Origin: Lepturacanthus savala
Taxonomy: Eukaryota; Chordata; Actinopteri; Scombriformes; Trichiuridae
Assembly (NCBI GenBank): GCA_030544235.1
Contig: CM060472.1
Span: 19,560,154 to 19,624,153 of the forward strand
Length of the DNA: 64,000 nucleotides
Direction of reading: 5' to 3'
Shown: in pieces, positions 10,741-23,890 of the stretch
Numbering within the stretch: position 1 is the first letter of the stretch
How the letters are laid out: every line of letters starts with the position of its first letter
Notes under the pieces: model-generated
Told to the model about the DNA's origin: nothing
Database searches by the model: none
What the model saw: only the letters and a program-made list of their open reading frames with translations
Position numbers and translations under genes: made by a program

Positions 10741-13473
10741 ACCGGAGAGTAATAGACTCAAAAACGTTTTTTAAGGGGCATTTTGGGTTTGCAGAAATAA
10801 ATTATACACTAGGTGTTTGTTTGAATATAAAGCTAGGGAGTGAGATATCAAATCTGGCAATTTGTTTCTGATGCACAACCACAGTCTTTTTTTATGGTTA
10901 TGCTAGTGTTACTACTAGTAACAACTAAAAAATCTAAGTACATGTCAAATAAATCTTTCCCAGTTCCTGATGTTTTAGGTTGTTCTTATGTCAACGTTTG
11001 TTCAACTACTGATTTTTCTGGCAAGTTTGTTTTTAATTTGACGTCCGACCACACAGACTCTGGTAGAAAATGTCATCAAACAAGCAAGATGACAGCTCCT
11101 GAAAAGGCCTTACTTTGGCTTGACTTTTGGGCAGCGGCAGGAAGTGGCAACACACCATCCATCTTTATGTACGGCCAATAGTTATGGCCAATCAACTTAC
11201 AGGAATTACACCACTGTTCTTTAAATTAATCCTTATAGCAGATACTGTTTTGATTTTATATATAAAACAACTATACAGTCAAGGATATAAGAATTTGTTT
11301 TGCGCAACATGGTTGTATGGTTACAGGATGGTCCCATAGGCTTCAATAAAAATGAGGTGACAAACGTCTGTATTTGAGGTGGATGGTTGAGTGGGTGGGA
11401 GATTGGATAACCTTGCTGAAAAAAAAAAAAAAATCACAAGTTGACAAGTGGCAGGAGAGTCGTGTTTGAGACCATTAACAGTAAAATATTTGACCATAAC
11501 GTTAGGACATTTTAATAAGACATTTTTTATTGTTAAACTGAGCATGTTACTGCTGTTTAACTGGGCATTTGAGCCACATTGGGACATCTGCAACTGTAAC
11601 GTCGGGCATTTTACTGATCATTTTGACCCAAACTGATGATCTTTCCCCAAAGCCAGATCCTTTCAGTGCTGGATCCTAGCCAGACCTGAGCCACGGTGCT
11701 GACACTTGATTTGTAACGGTTGAACAACGAGGATGCATGTAACGATGAGGAGGAATTCGCCCGCTGGTGCGTCTCACCCGGACGCCTGAGAGGGCCTCGC
11801 AGAAAGGCAGCATCCTGACACTCTGGGATGAGAAGGTGATGCCACCGAAGCAGGTCTGAGCCGCCCAGGCCTCTAAAGCTGAGCAGCCTTTTAATAAACA
11901 CAGGTTACTGCAGGAGAAGGAGCAGGGTACACAGAGGAGGGAGAAATAAGCCGGAAGAATAGTAGCAGACTCTTTGATGAAGATGTCAGCCTCCGCTTTG
12001 ATGTAGATGGGAAGTGACCTCGATACACGCCACCCACCACCTTACTTTACACTTTGGCCATCAGTAATCCATTAAAGCACAGGGGAATCAATCATTCCTG
12101 GGAAGAAATGGTTACTAAGGACCCTCCTCTGTGCGATGGCATTTCTTATTTCCTGCCAGTTCACTGTGATGCTCAATTTTACTGAAGCGACATCACAAGC
12201 GTTTTTTCTGTGGATCTGATTATCTGCAGTCTTACTGCGCCGCCGTCCCCGGGGACAATACATCTGGAGGCTGCCATTCCACGCAGGTTCACCCACAGTG
12301 TAAAACCCTAATTACTTAACATTCACCGCATCTCTCACCAGAGGCCAGGAAAGACCACTGGACGTGACACCCATAGCAAACACCGCCGTCCACCCCCCAC
12401 CCAACCTCCACCCCCCCCAAGGCTCGGCACAAAGAGGAAATGACAGCTCACTAATCTGACGGCAGGTTCATGTCTGTATTACAGAGATCTGACATCTGCC
12501 TCTGAGCATTAGTGTCAAAGCAGGAGCTCAGATATAAAAGCACCATAATAAGCACTATGAGTTTACAGCAAATATTCATTAGCCTTTTCGGCTCTCATTG
12601 GTTTGCATGTTGGTTTTTAAGTGTGGGTCTGGGTGCTCAGCGTCCCCAGGGAGCTGCCATTAGATTGGGTCTGAGGTGGTGTGGTGTGTTTCCAGAGCAT
12701 GAAAAGCCACACTCTGCACCCTGCAGGTTCATTCTATTCTATAGTCATTTATTCTGTAAGGATCTGCCAGCCAACACCAACAAACAGCTTGAATTATCAT
12801 GTAAATGTGCCCAAAAGGTTCACTATTCTTTACATAGAAGTTATTTAAAAAAAAAAAAACTCTCTCTTGACTACACGCAATGCATTCTTCAACGTTGCCT
12901 TTGCACGTTCTTACACCGCTCACTCCCCTGCAAAGCTGTGAACAAACCTAAAATGTGGGCTGTGATTCAGAGGTGTGGAACTACTCCCACTTCTTAGGAA
13001 ACCTCTCAAATCTGTCATTTTAATTTTAGAGGTGCTTCCATGCTCTGAAGGGTATGAAGTGTGGCCTCCTCCTACATGTCACATCTCTTTTTAGTTTGCA
13101 GAATACATGTTAAATGAAAAAAAAAATAGACTGTCAAAAAAAAAACGGATAAAACAAACATTTTTATGAATACTACAGTGGCGATCAGCTATTTTTAGCA
13201 CTGTACAAAAAAGCACCAAGAGGCTTAATGATGGATGATGATGAGACATTTTGTCGTTATATAAACCCTCCACAAATCAACATGTGTGCACACTCTCACG
13301 CTTTCACTAACACACAACAGAGCAGCAAACAGCAGACTCATAGAGCTTCTATTGTAATGCTGCAGCCCAAAGAAAAGAAAAAAAAAAGGAAATCAATTGT
13401 CAACAGACAACTGGAGACACTGTGTCAAAGACAAACACTTGTGCACTTGTGTGTGAGACAGCGCATTAATTAC

Positions 13474-13557
13474 CGGCAGATGTATTATATGCAGACACGC
13501 TGAGTAAGGACAACATGGCAGAGGAGAAGAGAAGGAAGAAGAACGCCATCCTTCCAC
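13474..13557 (-). CDS. gabbr1: gabbr1 signal-peptide exon (start codon at 13549; 13550-13557 is 5' UTR)
   Basis: This exon encodes the start of the long (1a-type) GABA-B receptor subunit 1, a class C G-protein-coupled receptor subunit that binds GABA and works as a dimer with GABBR2 at synapses. Reading leftward, an acceptor (TTTTGCAG, AG at 13559-13558) is followed by 8 UTR bases and an ATG with A at -3 and G at +4. It codes MAFFFLLFSSAMLSLLSVSA, a typical hydrophobic signal peptide likely cut after Ala20, then Y-N-T-S-A and the first base of a Gly codon. The donor is GTAATT at 13473-13468. The end resembles the mammalian NATSEG just before the first sushi cysteine, and the split Gly codon fits the next exon in phase 1. 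Asn22 is a glycosylation sequon. The translation is short, so the call rests on the splice fit, the signal peptide and the position. Whether this is the gabbr1a or gabbr1b paralogue of teleosts cannot be told. Confidence 0.88.
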
Positions 13558-14464
13558 CTGCAAAACCAAACACAGAGAGAATACATTTACAACAGGAAGC
13601 TGATGGGGACAAATCCACACTCAAACATTGCTGTTGATATATCATGTAGTAGTATACAAGCGGGTGTCATCTTGCAAAGGTCACAGTATGTTTAAAAAAA
13701 CTATAACGCAAAATTATTATTGAGATTTGTGTTTGCAAAGTAGCTGTGTCATTCTTTCTTGCCTTTGATGATACATTATGTTCCTAGACACGTTACCACC
13801 ACATTCCAAGAATGAATAATGGGGAAACTGTTCACCACAGATATGTATTAATAAGATATCGTTGTTGCTGTATCAGGTATTTATATGACCATGTGGTCAT
13901 CTTCCTGATGTCAGTGTGCTTAAAAAAAAAAGTCAGGAAAGGTCAAATACAGACTAGATGATGGAGTTCACTCCACTGTCAATGTCACCGATACCATTCA
14001 GTCTGTGGCGGGTTTAATTTATGGAAAAACACAAGGAAAGATCTGTTTCCTAAATATAGTTAAGACTGATAGTTACTATTGTCTTTAGACGCTATCCTTG
14101 TCATCATTTTATATCAGGTATTCAATCATGAAGTATCTGGAACTTAGTATCAGCTCCTTAACAGAGACTATTTAAGTTGCAGGAACTCCCCAAAAACCTG
14201 TGTCTGACTAAACCAAACCTTCATCATAGTGTTTGGTAACAAATCAGACAGACACTAATAAAACAATATGTTGGTAATTTCCATTGATTAAAAAAAAAAC
14301 AACAAAAAATACATGCTAATTCATTCATACTTTTACTTAAGCAATGAAGGTCATTGAGGTTTCCCTCATTTGCAATGACGTTGAGGTACAATATGAAAAT
14401 ATACAATATACAACATAAAAAATACTAAACTTTGGTATTACAGTGCAGGGGGAAACAGGACTTA

Positions 14465-15031
14465 TTTCTGTATAAAAACCATTTTTTTTGTGACAAGATA
14501 TTCAATGTGATGTTTAAAAGTAAATTAATCATTGAGCCAAATACCAAGGTATTTGTACTCTGAGACTTGTTCAATATTACAACCATTCAGTGTAGATAGG
14601 TGCAGACTTAAGATCAATGCCTCTGGCTCTAGTAAAGATCATGAACTTTGTTTTGCTTGCATTTAGACTAATTTAAGGTCAACAAGGGCATTTTGTATTG
14701 AGTATAAAGGAGAGCTACAGAACAATACAAAACGGTGTCATTAGCATTACAGCATTATGGCATTACAATTATCAAGTGCAGAGCTAATGTCATTTATATA
14801 AATTGTAAATAAGAGAGGTCCCAGAATGGACCCTTGTGGGTCACCTTTTCTTATTGACAAGACTTCTGAGTGGTATTTTTGAGAGGTGATTCTGAAACCA
14901 TCTACAGGCAGATGAATTAAACCCAGTGTTATAAAGTTTCTGGAAAAGCAGCAAATGATCAACTTTTCATAAATCAACAATAACAGCAGCTCTGTTTCCC
15001 TTTGTCTATGACATGAATGTGGCAATATCAT
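14465..15031 (-). pseudogene. LINE reverse transcriptase relic
   Basis: The minus strand carries the core of a non-LTR retrotransposon reverse transcriptase. Around 14770-14860 it reads R-K-G-D-P-Q-G-S-I-L-G-P-L-L-F-T-I-Y-I-N, the conserved block that precedes the catalytic motif. After an intervening stop (TAA near 14745) and a frame change, the next block reads N-A-N-D-T-V-L-Y-C where active elements have Y-A-D-D. Further on, another frame reads K-T-K-F-M-I-F-T-R-A-R and S-E-Y-K-Y-L-G-I-W-L, the post-catalytic region. Stops and frameshifts separate all three blocks and the upstream part is mostly lost. The phrase set fits Rex/Jockey-like fish LINEs, but the exact clade is not certain. Confidence 0.85.
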
Positions 15032-17105
15032 TTATAATTAATTAGCCTGCCCATAAAAAATGTGTTTCAGGTAACAATGATATCACTCAGTAAATAAGAC
15101 AAGATAAGTGGCGGGAAACAAAATGCCTGACGAAACATTATCATTAACGCATTTATCTGTGAGGAGCAAGCATGTATTCAGTTTTCTGATAAAGTATTCA
15201 AATACTGTATCAGAGAGAGAAAAAAAAGAGTATCTGAGGGTAATTACACAGAAAAAAAACAAATTATTATTGCAACCAGCCCAGGGCACAACTGTGCAAT
15301 AATCAGCTGTTTAATCAGCATCTTGATCTGCCACAGCTGGCAGGTGGTTGGATTATCTTGGCAAAGGAGGTGCTCACTAACACAGATTTAAACCAATTTG
15401 TGAACAAAATTTGAGAGAAATAAGCTATGTATTTATAGAACAAACCATAGATCTTTTATTTTGAACTCGGAACGCATGGGTGCAAAAAGTGTATTTTCTC
15501 TGATGGAGACAAAAGAAAGACGGAAATAGTAAAAACAGAAGAATGAAACACAATATTTGACACTAAGATCCTGGGGTACATTTCACAGGCCACAATGGCA
15601 TGAGGTCTGAATGTGTTTCCTAATGAATCAGTACGTCAGTATATGACAAATCTATCAAGCTACAAACGCTTGTGCACGTGTACAGGTTCCACTTCATCCT
15701 GGACATTTGAGGAGACATTATTTTATCACAATAGACCAGAACATTGGTGATAAAAAGCAGGACAAAGAGGAAATTAGTGACTTTTTAGTGAGACTTCTGA
15801 AGCATTTATTTGTCTTTTCTATCTGGTATTAATGCATTTTCAGACTCCAGAAACTACATGATAAATGACCCCACTACTCACTGCTCTTTTGAGAAACCCT
15901 GCCAAACTGCAGGCTTTGCTTCATCCATACATTTACCCACTTTATGCTCCGTGATAGGCCGAATTTAATGGAAAATCGAATGGATTCGATTTTTGATTAT
16001 ATTGCATTTTCATTGCCGTCGCCAGTTCTCAGTTACCTGTGAAACAATGAAGAATGCATTCCAGTTCATTCTCATTCGAGAACAATAGAATAGGTGGCAC
16101 ATACAGCATATACATACGGCTCCATCATATTCTATGCCACTTTCAGACTCACACAAAGAACTTTTGATTTGTAAATGGTCCTGGGCTTCAAATTGTCCTG
16201 TATGCACCCCACAAACTAAAATGCAACTGTGCACATAGGTCACATAGGTCACAAGGTCACGTTTTGCCTCATCCAGGCAGGCCTGAAAAATCCATATGTA
16301 TGACCATGTTAGGAGCATTTTCTAATACAGAGCCTCAACAGTAATCAGCAGAATAACATACTTTCTCTATTTGTTCCAAAACTGATACACAATCGCTGTT
16401 ATTAAAGATGTTTTATGGTGTAACAACAATATTGTTAAAGCCTTGTTAGATTCAGACACAAAAAATATTAGAATTTGGGAAAGATCATGGTTCAGGCTAA
16501 AATGATCACATGGGTTAAGTTACTCCTCACCTTAACGAAATCAGTTTGTAAAATAATAAGTATGTTTCAAATTAGTATTTGACACCTTAAATAAGAATTG
16601 TTTTTATTACCTCAGATTGAGCCATTTTTATCTACACAGGAAGCAGGTCCCCCTCCACAAAGCCCAACATGTTACACTGTGACGCTCTAGAGTATTGAGC
16701 CGGGTTTTACAAGTTTTGTGGCCTCTGCAGATTTCATCAACAAATCTGGCAGCTACGAAACACATTAAGGTTGGATGACGTTTGTGTGTGTTTGTCTGCT
16801 ATCCTCTACAGATGTTCAATATTTACACAGAAAAAAGTAACTGATAACAAGCCCTTTTACATTTCAGTAATTGTGTTATTTTTTGTTAAAATACTCCTAG
16901 CTACCCCTTGAATTTTACTGTGGACAATCATGTTCACCACAGGAGTGGTGAGTCAGATAGTTAAGACTGATACTGGGCTGATGTGACGACATGACTAAAT
17001 AACTGCATGGCTATGTCCAGATCGGTGTAACTCTCCTTATCGCTGCCTGCCCACAGAGGAAAAGTGCTGTCAGAGATCAGGAGGCTCTGTTGCAGGACTG
17101 TTACT

Positions 17106-17126
17106 CTGCTGCTGCTGCTGCTGCAG
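17106..17126. repeat. (CTG)n short tract
   Basis: Seven CTG/GCT units ending CTGCAG. Confidence 0.9.
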
Positions 17127-17175
17127 TGCACAAGGAAAACCCCATTCAGCTGTGCAACGGAGACACCGAGGACAA

Positions 17176-17300
17176 GCCAAATCAATTTTATTTATAAAGC
17201 CCAAAATCACACATCACAGATTGGCCTTGGAGGCCTTTTCAGTCTGCAACAGCAACACATCATCACCTGTCCTCAGACCCTCAAATCCGAAAAAGACCTT
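17176..17300 (-). repeat. Teleost interspersed repeat 3' fragment
   Basis: TCAATTTTATTTATAAAGCC, CAAAATCACACATCACAGAT and TCAGACCCTCAAATCCG follow the order of the tail of a widespread fish repeat, in inverted orientation to the copy at 2380-3010. Confidence 0.6.
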
Positions 17301-17569
17301 TAACGAGGGGAGAAAAAAAAAGGAGAATTGACAGGATGTTGTGTGTACAGAATAAATCACAGAATGCAGCATTCTGTAGCGGTTACTGTATGTGAAAAAA
17401 CCTCATTACGCTTAAAGTTCAGTCTGATCTTTAGAATCTGTCTGAAACCACTGTTTCTTTATCACACTGAACCATCTGCAATAAAATCTTATTGAGCGCC
17501 ACTAGCTGCACCTACAGGTTGTAATGTTCAGTACAACTAACACAATATGTTTAAAAACTAAAGTGCAAC

Positions 17570-17830
17570 CTAAAGGGATAGTGTAACATTTTGTGTGTGG
17601 GGGGGAGCCTTATTTATTTCCCTCTGGAGTGAGATGAGAAGATGGAAATCACAGTTGGAAGTCAGGATGTGTTTAGTTTAGCTTAGCATAAAGATTGGAA
17701 ACAGCTGTCTAAAAATAAAAGATCCGCCTCTGCAGCTCCCTGATGAACACAGACAATCTCACTTAGTTATTCTGTACACAAACTAAAAAGTAATAACGAC
17801 AATTCGTGGATTTAGGGGGGAGTTACACGC
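17570..17830 (+). repeat. Teleost interspersed repeat (TTTAGCTTAGCATAAAG type)
   Basis: It starts near AAAGGGATAGTGTAACATTT and contains GTTTAGCTTAGCATAAAGAT followed by TGGAAACAGCTG and AAGATCCGCCTC, a sequence order I recognise as a common percomorph repeat. Limits are approximate. Confidence 0.55.
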
Positions 17831-18559
17831 TGGAGCTATTTTTTGATGTTTTGCACCAACTTTATGAACTTTTCTTCAAAAGACGAACAGATATTAGAAT
17901 GTTTGAGATTGGAGTCGATGGTACAAACATGTGCCGGTTAAAATGTAGGGACTTTTTGTCCTTTGAGACGGAGCTTGTTTTCCCTCTTCAATAACTCTTT
18001 ACTGAGCGAAATAGGAGCGACACAGAGAAAACAGAAAGCAACTTATGGTAAATAGTGTTGGGCTCGGTCGCTTCACTATAAGCAGCCGTGTGGCCTCAAC
18101 AAAAGCAGGTTTGCAGTCCTCTCTTCTGCATGTTTTTTAAAGTCCTCCTAAAGAAAAGCGGCTCCCACCTCGCACTGACCACCTAAAGAAGTGTGACATT
18201 CAGGGACGGATCCTATTGGACAAGAAGCTCCTACATTCAGCTGCGCTGGGCGCGTTTGAAACGTCTTTTGTGTGCCTGAATGAGCACATAAACCAAGATC
18301 CCCAGAAGAAAAGAAAGCTTTTTTTCACAGCCTTTTCCCCTGCAGAAGTGAAGAAAAGACTAACCCATCTTTCTTCACATTTAAGTCAACTTCATTACCT
18401 TTTTTCCCTGGCACTGTGAAATCACACAGAGGAGCAGGGAAATGCTCACTTTTAGTTGCACGCCAACACAGTCATCTTTGATTACTTTTTTTTTTATAGA
18501 TTTTGATTCATAATTTCAATTATTAATAACCAAATCTGCTCCTTCTAAATCCCAACACA

Positions 18560-18655
18560 GAACTGAATTGTATTTGGCCATCTGCTGCCATCAGGGGCAG
18601 TTTTGGGTTCAGTATCTTGCCCAAAGAAACACTAACATGCAGAAGGGAGGAGTCA
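18560..18655 (+). repeat. Fragment of teleost short interspersed repeat
   Basis: CATCAGGGGCAGTTTTGGGT then TCAGTATCTTGCCCAAAGAA is the inner part of the repeat family seen at 6655-6810. Confidence 0.55.
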
Positions 18656-21600
18656 GGAATCTCACTAACTCATGGCTGACTATTATAATTAATACTATTC
18701 TAGCACTAGCATGTTCCTGGCCAATGATTAGCTCACCAGATACAGTATTTTAAATACTAGCCCTGTGAATAGCACAGAAACTACAGTAAGATTTTGAGAC
18801 CTTTATTCTTTAAGTGTAGCACTCATGCTAGAGAAAAGGTTATTGATCCAGCAAAATCATTACAAATCATGTTCTGTTGACCCTGAATATTGACAAGCTA
18901 CATGTTGAACTATCCAGAACATCCTGTCAGGACAAAACAAACCCAATCCCCACATGTGATATAGAATTCATAAGAGACAACCTACTAAAATATTCTTACT
19001 CTTAACTTTTCTTGAAAGAAATAGCACACACACGCACACACACACGAAGCTATTGACAGGTGACACACAGCAGAAGGCAGTCTCCTCCGCTTGTAAAAGG
19101 AAGCTCGATGCTGGCTAATTCTGTTGCCTGGCAACCATTCACGCGCACTCTCCAGTGTGTGGATGCTTCTCCGCGTTTAACAACCGATGATGGTTCGTCT
19201 CCTCCGGTTACCATCACAGCTTCGTCTCCCCACATTGACGGGCTGAAAAAACACCAGACAGTACTTCCTCTCCGCTTGTTTGATAACACATGAGCTGAAT
19301 ATCGGAGGTTGCATTCACTCACACACGCGTGCGCACACACACACACGCACACAGTGGAGGGTGAAATCTTCCCTTTTTTTTCCAACAGAACAGTTTTCCA
19401 CCCTTTTAGACTGTCATAAATATGATGTATTTTAAGCTTCAGTGGCGTCTTAAGATGAAATGTCACCAGGTGGTCGAGCAAAGTGAAACTGCAGGTGGGG
19501 GCATCAGGATAAATGTCATGAAGGATGCGGCTGTCGACTGTGCAGACGAATCGAGGTGTGACATCATGTTGCTGTAATGGACCTTTTACTCAAACGTTTA
19601 AACACTTGCAGTGATTCTTGAAGCATTATCTCTGGCGCTATAAACACTCATAGCCAATGCACTAACCAAGTTTGCCAAAGTGAATGCATGTTCTCTGCTG
19701 TACAGTTGGTGATTTACTGACACACTTCTGGCCTCTGCTCTGTTTTGCCAGTTGCCTTCCCACACTGACACAGGAAAACACTTTTAAATAATGAGTTCAC
19801 ACACAAATCAGAGCTGTAGGGCCACATAATACATATACACATAATGACAGATAACGCCATATTGTTTCAAAACATCAGAGTCGGAACACAATCAAATCAG
19901 GATGAAGCGGCTGTACAGCGTCGCCTTTTGAAAGACAGAGATATGCATATGTGCAGGTAAGCTATACTCTCCTATCTCTGGTCCTGGATTTAGAAATACC
20001 AGTGAAAGAAGAAGGAGACCGCATCTGGAGCTCCAAGTCTCATGATATCAGACGATCTGAGATCTTGCCGCCTTCTGATCACCTAGATATTTCTAAATGC
20101 AAAAGAAATTGCTTGGACAGCGGCGAGTACGTGTTGTTCCTTGATGTGCCGATGAAAGAAGTCACCAACGGACATTTTTTTATCTTGCATAAAAAGGATT
20201 ATGTTGCAAAAAAAAACTGCAGTATCCAAGAGCACCTGTCCAGCCACAGCAAACCCTCTTATATGTGCTTTATTTCCCAAAAAGCCAAGCCACCATGAGA
20301 TCCTGTGTCCTGCTGGTCAGTTACCTCGAGGCTATCTATCAAAAAAGCAGGGAGCATCTGTGTGTCTGTGGCTTGCGTATCCCTCTGACTGTTTGTCAGA
20401 TCAACCTCAGCTTTCAGATATAGCTTGTGCATGGCACAATGGTGTGCATATTTTTTGTGGAATCTTTTTGATAGATATTCAAAATACCACCGTTATCATT
20501 AAAAGTTAAAATCCCATAGACAGCGCTATCCTGCAGCAGCACTTTCATTACAGTGTAAAGCTCCTTATCACAGTGCTCCTCCTCATGTCGCTTCGCAGGA
20601 CTTTAGATAGAATTCAAAGCTCCGTTGTCCCGTTTCTTCCGATCGTGCAGCCAATGTAACAGAAGTATACAGGAAACAGGGTTTCTCACAAATAGACCAC
20701 TGTGTGGTGCTGAGCCACAGAATGAACACAGAGCACCACACTTTGAATCCGCCTCTTCCCCCCAAAGCGATTCTGTCATTCAGTCATGCATACATGTCAA
20801 TGGTCCGACATTTTCAACCAAACACAACCAGACCCCGCAGCCCGCCATCATCACCGCAGTCCTCTACCCCGCACCCCCACCCAGTCAGACCCAGTCAGAT
20901 GGTAACTCTGTCAGGAATAAAGCGCCACACAATGCTACTTGGTCTGTGGGTAAGTAAGAAATTCTCATAAAACTGATATGTAGATCGAAAGCCGCACTTT
21001 CAACATAAATTATAGCCTGGCTCACTCACTGGATGTGGATGCCTACGCTGGAAGTCCTCTGTGTTACAGTAATCTCATCAGTAAGTAGTTATTTCCCAAG
21101 TTACCATGCTGTTCTCATCTGCTTTCAAGTGTCAGCATTTTACTTCTGTATCTGTATAGGAAAGCACACTTCCTACAGGCACTGCACTACTTTAAATAAG
21201 TGCAGGATATGACTTTTAACCTCTGACCTGGGTTTTAGGTCTTTTGACCAGAGGCTCACACAAACCGCCAATTGTACATGACATCAAATGTCAAAAGATC
21301 CACATCCCACATGTCATCTCATCCTACACGGCAGGAATGGACAATACGCTACACGCAGCTACTAACAAACCTACAGCCGTTCTCCTCCGGACCTAAACAA
21401 CTTCTATCTGATGCCTGTATAAATGTTTCCACCCAGTTTAGCAAGAATTTCTTCAGTCTGATTCTATGGAGCTTAGAAGTAAATGCTTTGCATCATGAGC
21501 TAATACAGCATATGCAGACGAGGAAGGTTTCAGCCATGAAAAAACGTATGAAAATTCGTATTTTGTTCGTGGAGTGTTGGAACATTTGGAGAATAGAAAT

Positions 21601-21789
21601 AAGCAGCTTTTTCCTGCTTGTTTGTACTGAGAGCGTTATGATGTGTTCGGAATACGCATCCACATTTTACACATCTGTACACCTGCTGTGTGATTTGGTG
21701 CTTAATGCCACAAATCTTTATTGCAAAATACTCTGCCCTGCACTACAGAAAAATAAAAAGACGAGTGTTTTTCATTTATACTATCAGTG

Positions 21790-21870
21790 TGGTAGGTCGA
21801 TACTTTATTAATCCCCACGGGGAGATGTCCTCGTCACAGCAGCAGAACGGTAACACAACGATGGAGCGCC
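21790..21870. repeat. Possible retrotransposon end fragment
   Basis: CGATACTTTATTAATCCCCA followed by CGGGGAGATGTC resembles the TTTATTGATCCCC phrase found at the ends of many fish retrotransposon copies. Short and approximate. Confidence 0.35.
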
Positions 21871-22072
21871 TCTACTGTATTGATGCGAAAAACACATTTT
21901 TAAGAGAGATGGATGAGTTTTGCATAAATTGTTTGCTTTTTGCAAGAGATGTGTAATGTTCTGCTAGTTTGGTGTGAGGTTTTGTGTGCGAGGTTTTTGC
22001 AAAAATAGCCTATAGATTCAAAAAAATACCGCCTATTCAAGCAGAAAAAAAACTAAAGTTGAGGATCTGAAT

Positions 22073-22983
22073 CAGGGCTGTCGAAGTTAATTCGATAACG
22101 CAAATTTGATGTCATAACACAGGTGTGGAATGAAATGTTGAGCTTCAAAGCTTTGTCAGATGTATCCGTCCATGAGACCAAACTGCATTCACTAGTGAAG
22201 CACACAGCTAACGCTAAGTCATGCAGCCGCGTTAGCCCCGAACCTTTATTTCTCCCATGTGAGGTTGGACACAATTACATTGCGTGATTAGCTTTTGAAG
22301 TGAGGGATCAAGAGAGTGATCTTTAATCAGTAGCGAAGTAATGGAACATTTAGCAGCCGATGTGCCGTCTGTTGCTTTTCGAGCATGAGTTTTCCATAAA
22401 TTATGATTTGAGCATGTTTTTAAAAAAGGTAAATGCTGAACCTGCGAGGTTTTCTGACAATCTGCCCATTGTTTTGTGTTGTTAATTGATTTCCAACAAT
22501 AAATGCATAAAGGAAGCATACAGTGTCCGCTTTCATGTTGAGTATTCACTTTCTACTTTTGACGCATTTCCCAGTGAAAAACATTAAGGTTTGAACAGCT
22601 AGAAAAGAGATTTAAATCAAATCACATTTGATTAGACAATAAAAAAAGACAGGGACAGGGTTTTTTTTAAATAATAAAGTTGATTGGTGAACCTTTTGTA
22701 AATGTTCCTGAGTGTCGGATGAGTCATCAAAACATTTAAAACTGTTTTACAGAAAGAGAAAAAATATATATATGAATATATTTTCATGTAAAAATACTCA
22801 GTTGTTTTTTGGAAGCATATTTTGCATATATCAAGATATAATTGAATAATTAACACAAGATTATAGCTTGGAAAATATATTTTTCCATTTTATGGAGCCT
22901 TTAATTTTCAATTAACTATGGACAGCCATGCAATTAATCATGATTAAATATTTTAATCGATCTGAACACTCCTTCCACCCCTG
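22073..22983. mobile_element. Diverged non-autonomous element (CAGGGCTGTCGAAGTTAA type)
   Basis: The left end CAGGGCTGTCGAAGTTAA with following ATAACGCAAATT, and a right end rich in AATTAATCATGATTAA, resemble a common fish element with GGGCTGTCAAAGTTAACGCG ends. The right boundary is poor and the interior carries no coding sequence that I recognise. Confidence 0.4.
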
Positions 22984-23782
22984 AATAAAGTGGAAGTTAT
23001 CCACGCCGTCGACTCAGACGGCTGCTCGGCGTTTATCATGAGCACGAGAAGGAAGTGATGAAAAGGTTTAAAAATACTGCATGAAAGTAACACGAACACT
23101 ATTCCCAACTTTATTTCCATGAATGAGTCACAGAGATGAGAGTCACTGTTCTGTGTGTTGTTGCTGCCAGTTGCAGCCGCCAACACTTGGCGGCTGGTGG
23201 CACAACTACAGGGAGAGTTTGACAGAAGAATTTCACGTTTTCCTCCCCAACCCCCCCAGGAGCATCACTGCAGCTGGCTCCGACGCCGCAGTGGGGGACA
23301 AAGCCGCATCCTGCTATTAAAACCGTATATACGTACATCACCGTGTTTATTTGTTGTCAGAGTCGGAGCGTTAGTGGGTTAATCCGTGAGCCTTTTCTAT
23401 TTTAAGCAAAAGACTTGTTTCTTTGTTTCTCAATAACCGTTAGTTACAACCCTACAGCTAAATCAGGAAATTGTTGGTGTTTTTTTTTTTTAATCAGTGG
23501 CAGTGAATTTTCATAAACATTTATGAAAACTAGTGCGGTGGCCATTGGGAACGTGTGCTGATTCAGAGTGAGCTGATTGCTCGGGCCCTGGAAGAGCAGC
23601 TTGAAGCGTTGTTGAGGACCGCTGTAGGGCCGCTTGCAGTATTCTTGAAAACCACTCATCTGATCGACTTCACACTCAACGCTGCTCCCCCAGGGATCCT
23701 TAACAATACACCTGCTGCGTGTGAAGTGGAGCAGACGCACAGTTCTTGAAATGTCCACAGGACGGTCGTAGATGTATTATGC

Positions 23783-23890
23783 TGCCACAGCGCCACCTAT
23801 TGGCCAATTAACATAAAAATCGTCTCGATCAGTCAAACATTGCATCTACACGTGTGCACCGAATGTGGTTCCAATAGCTTCAAGTGTTTT
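23783..23890 (+). repeat. Teleost interspersed repeat fragment (CAGCGCCACCTATTGG)
   Basis: CACAGCGCCACCTATTGGCC followed by AATTAACATAAAAATCG and a TGTGCACCGAATGTGGTTCC phrase is an arrangement known from a frequent fish repeat. Confidence 0.45.

Larger units (their letters stand above)
5590..13473 (-). other. gabbr1: gabbr1 intron between signal-peptide and first sushi exons
   Basis: A 7.9 kb intron bounded by GTAATT (13473) and CTTTCAG (5590). It holds a 5' fragment of a TTAAAGG-type MITE (6415-6565), a short fish repeat (6655-6810), a (TA)n microsatellite with an attached dispersed repeat (7951-8265), a (CA)n microsatellite (10314-10344) and the second copy of a short repeat (10668-10740). 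Open frames at 8637-9098 and 12512-12997 have no recognisable domain and are treated as chance. Confidence 0.85.

Noticed and set aside
12512..12997. 161-codon + strand open frame
   Set aside because: No domain pattern; contains a Lys run from poly-A and lies in the gabbr1 intron.
21272..21811. 179-codon + strand open frame
   Set aside because: No recognisable domain, AT-rich composition, no splice or promoter context; could be chance.
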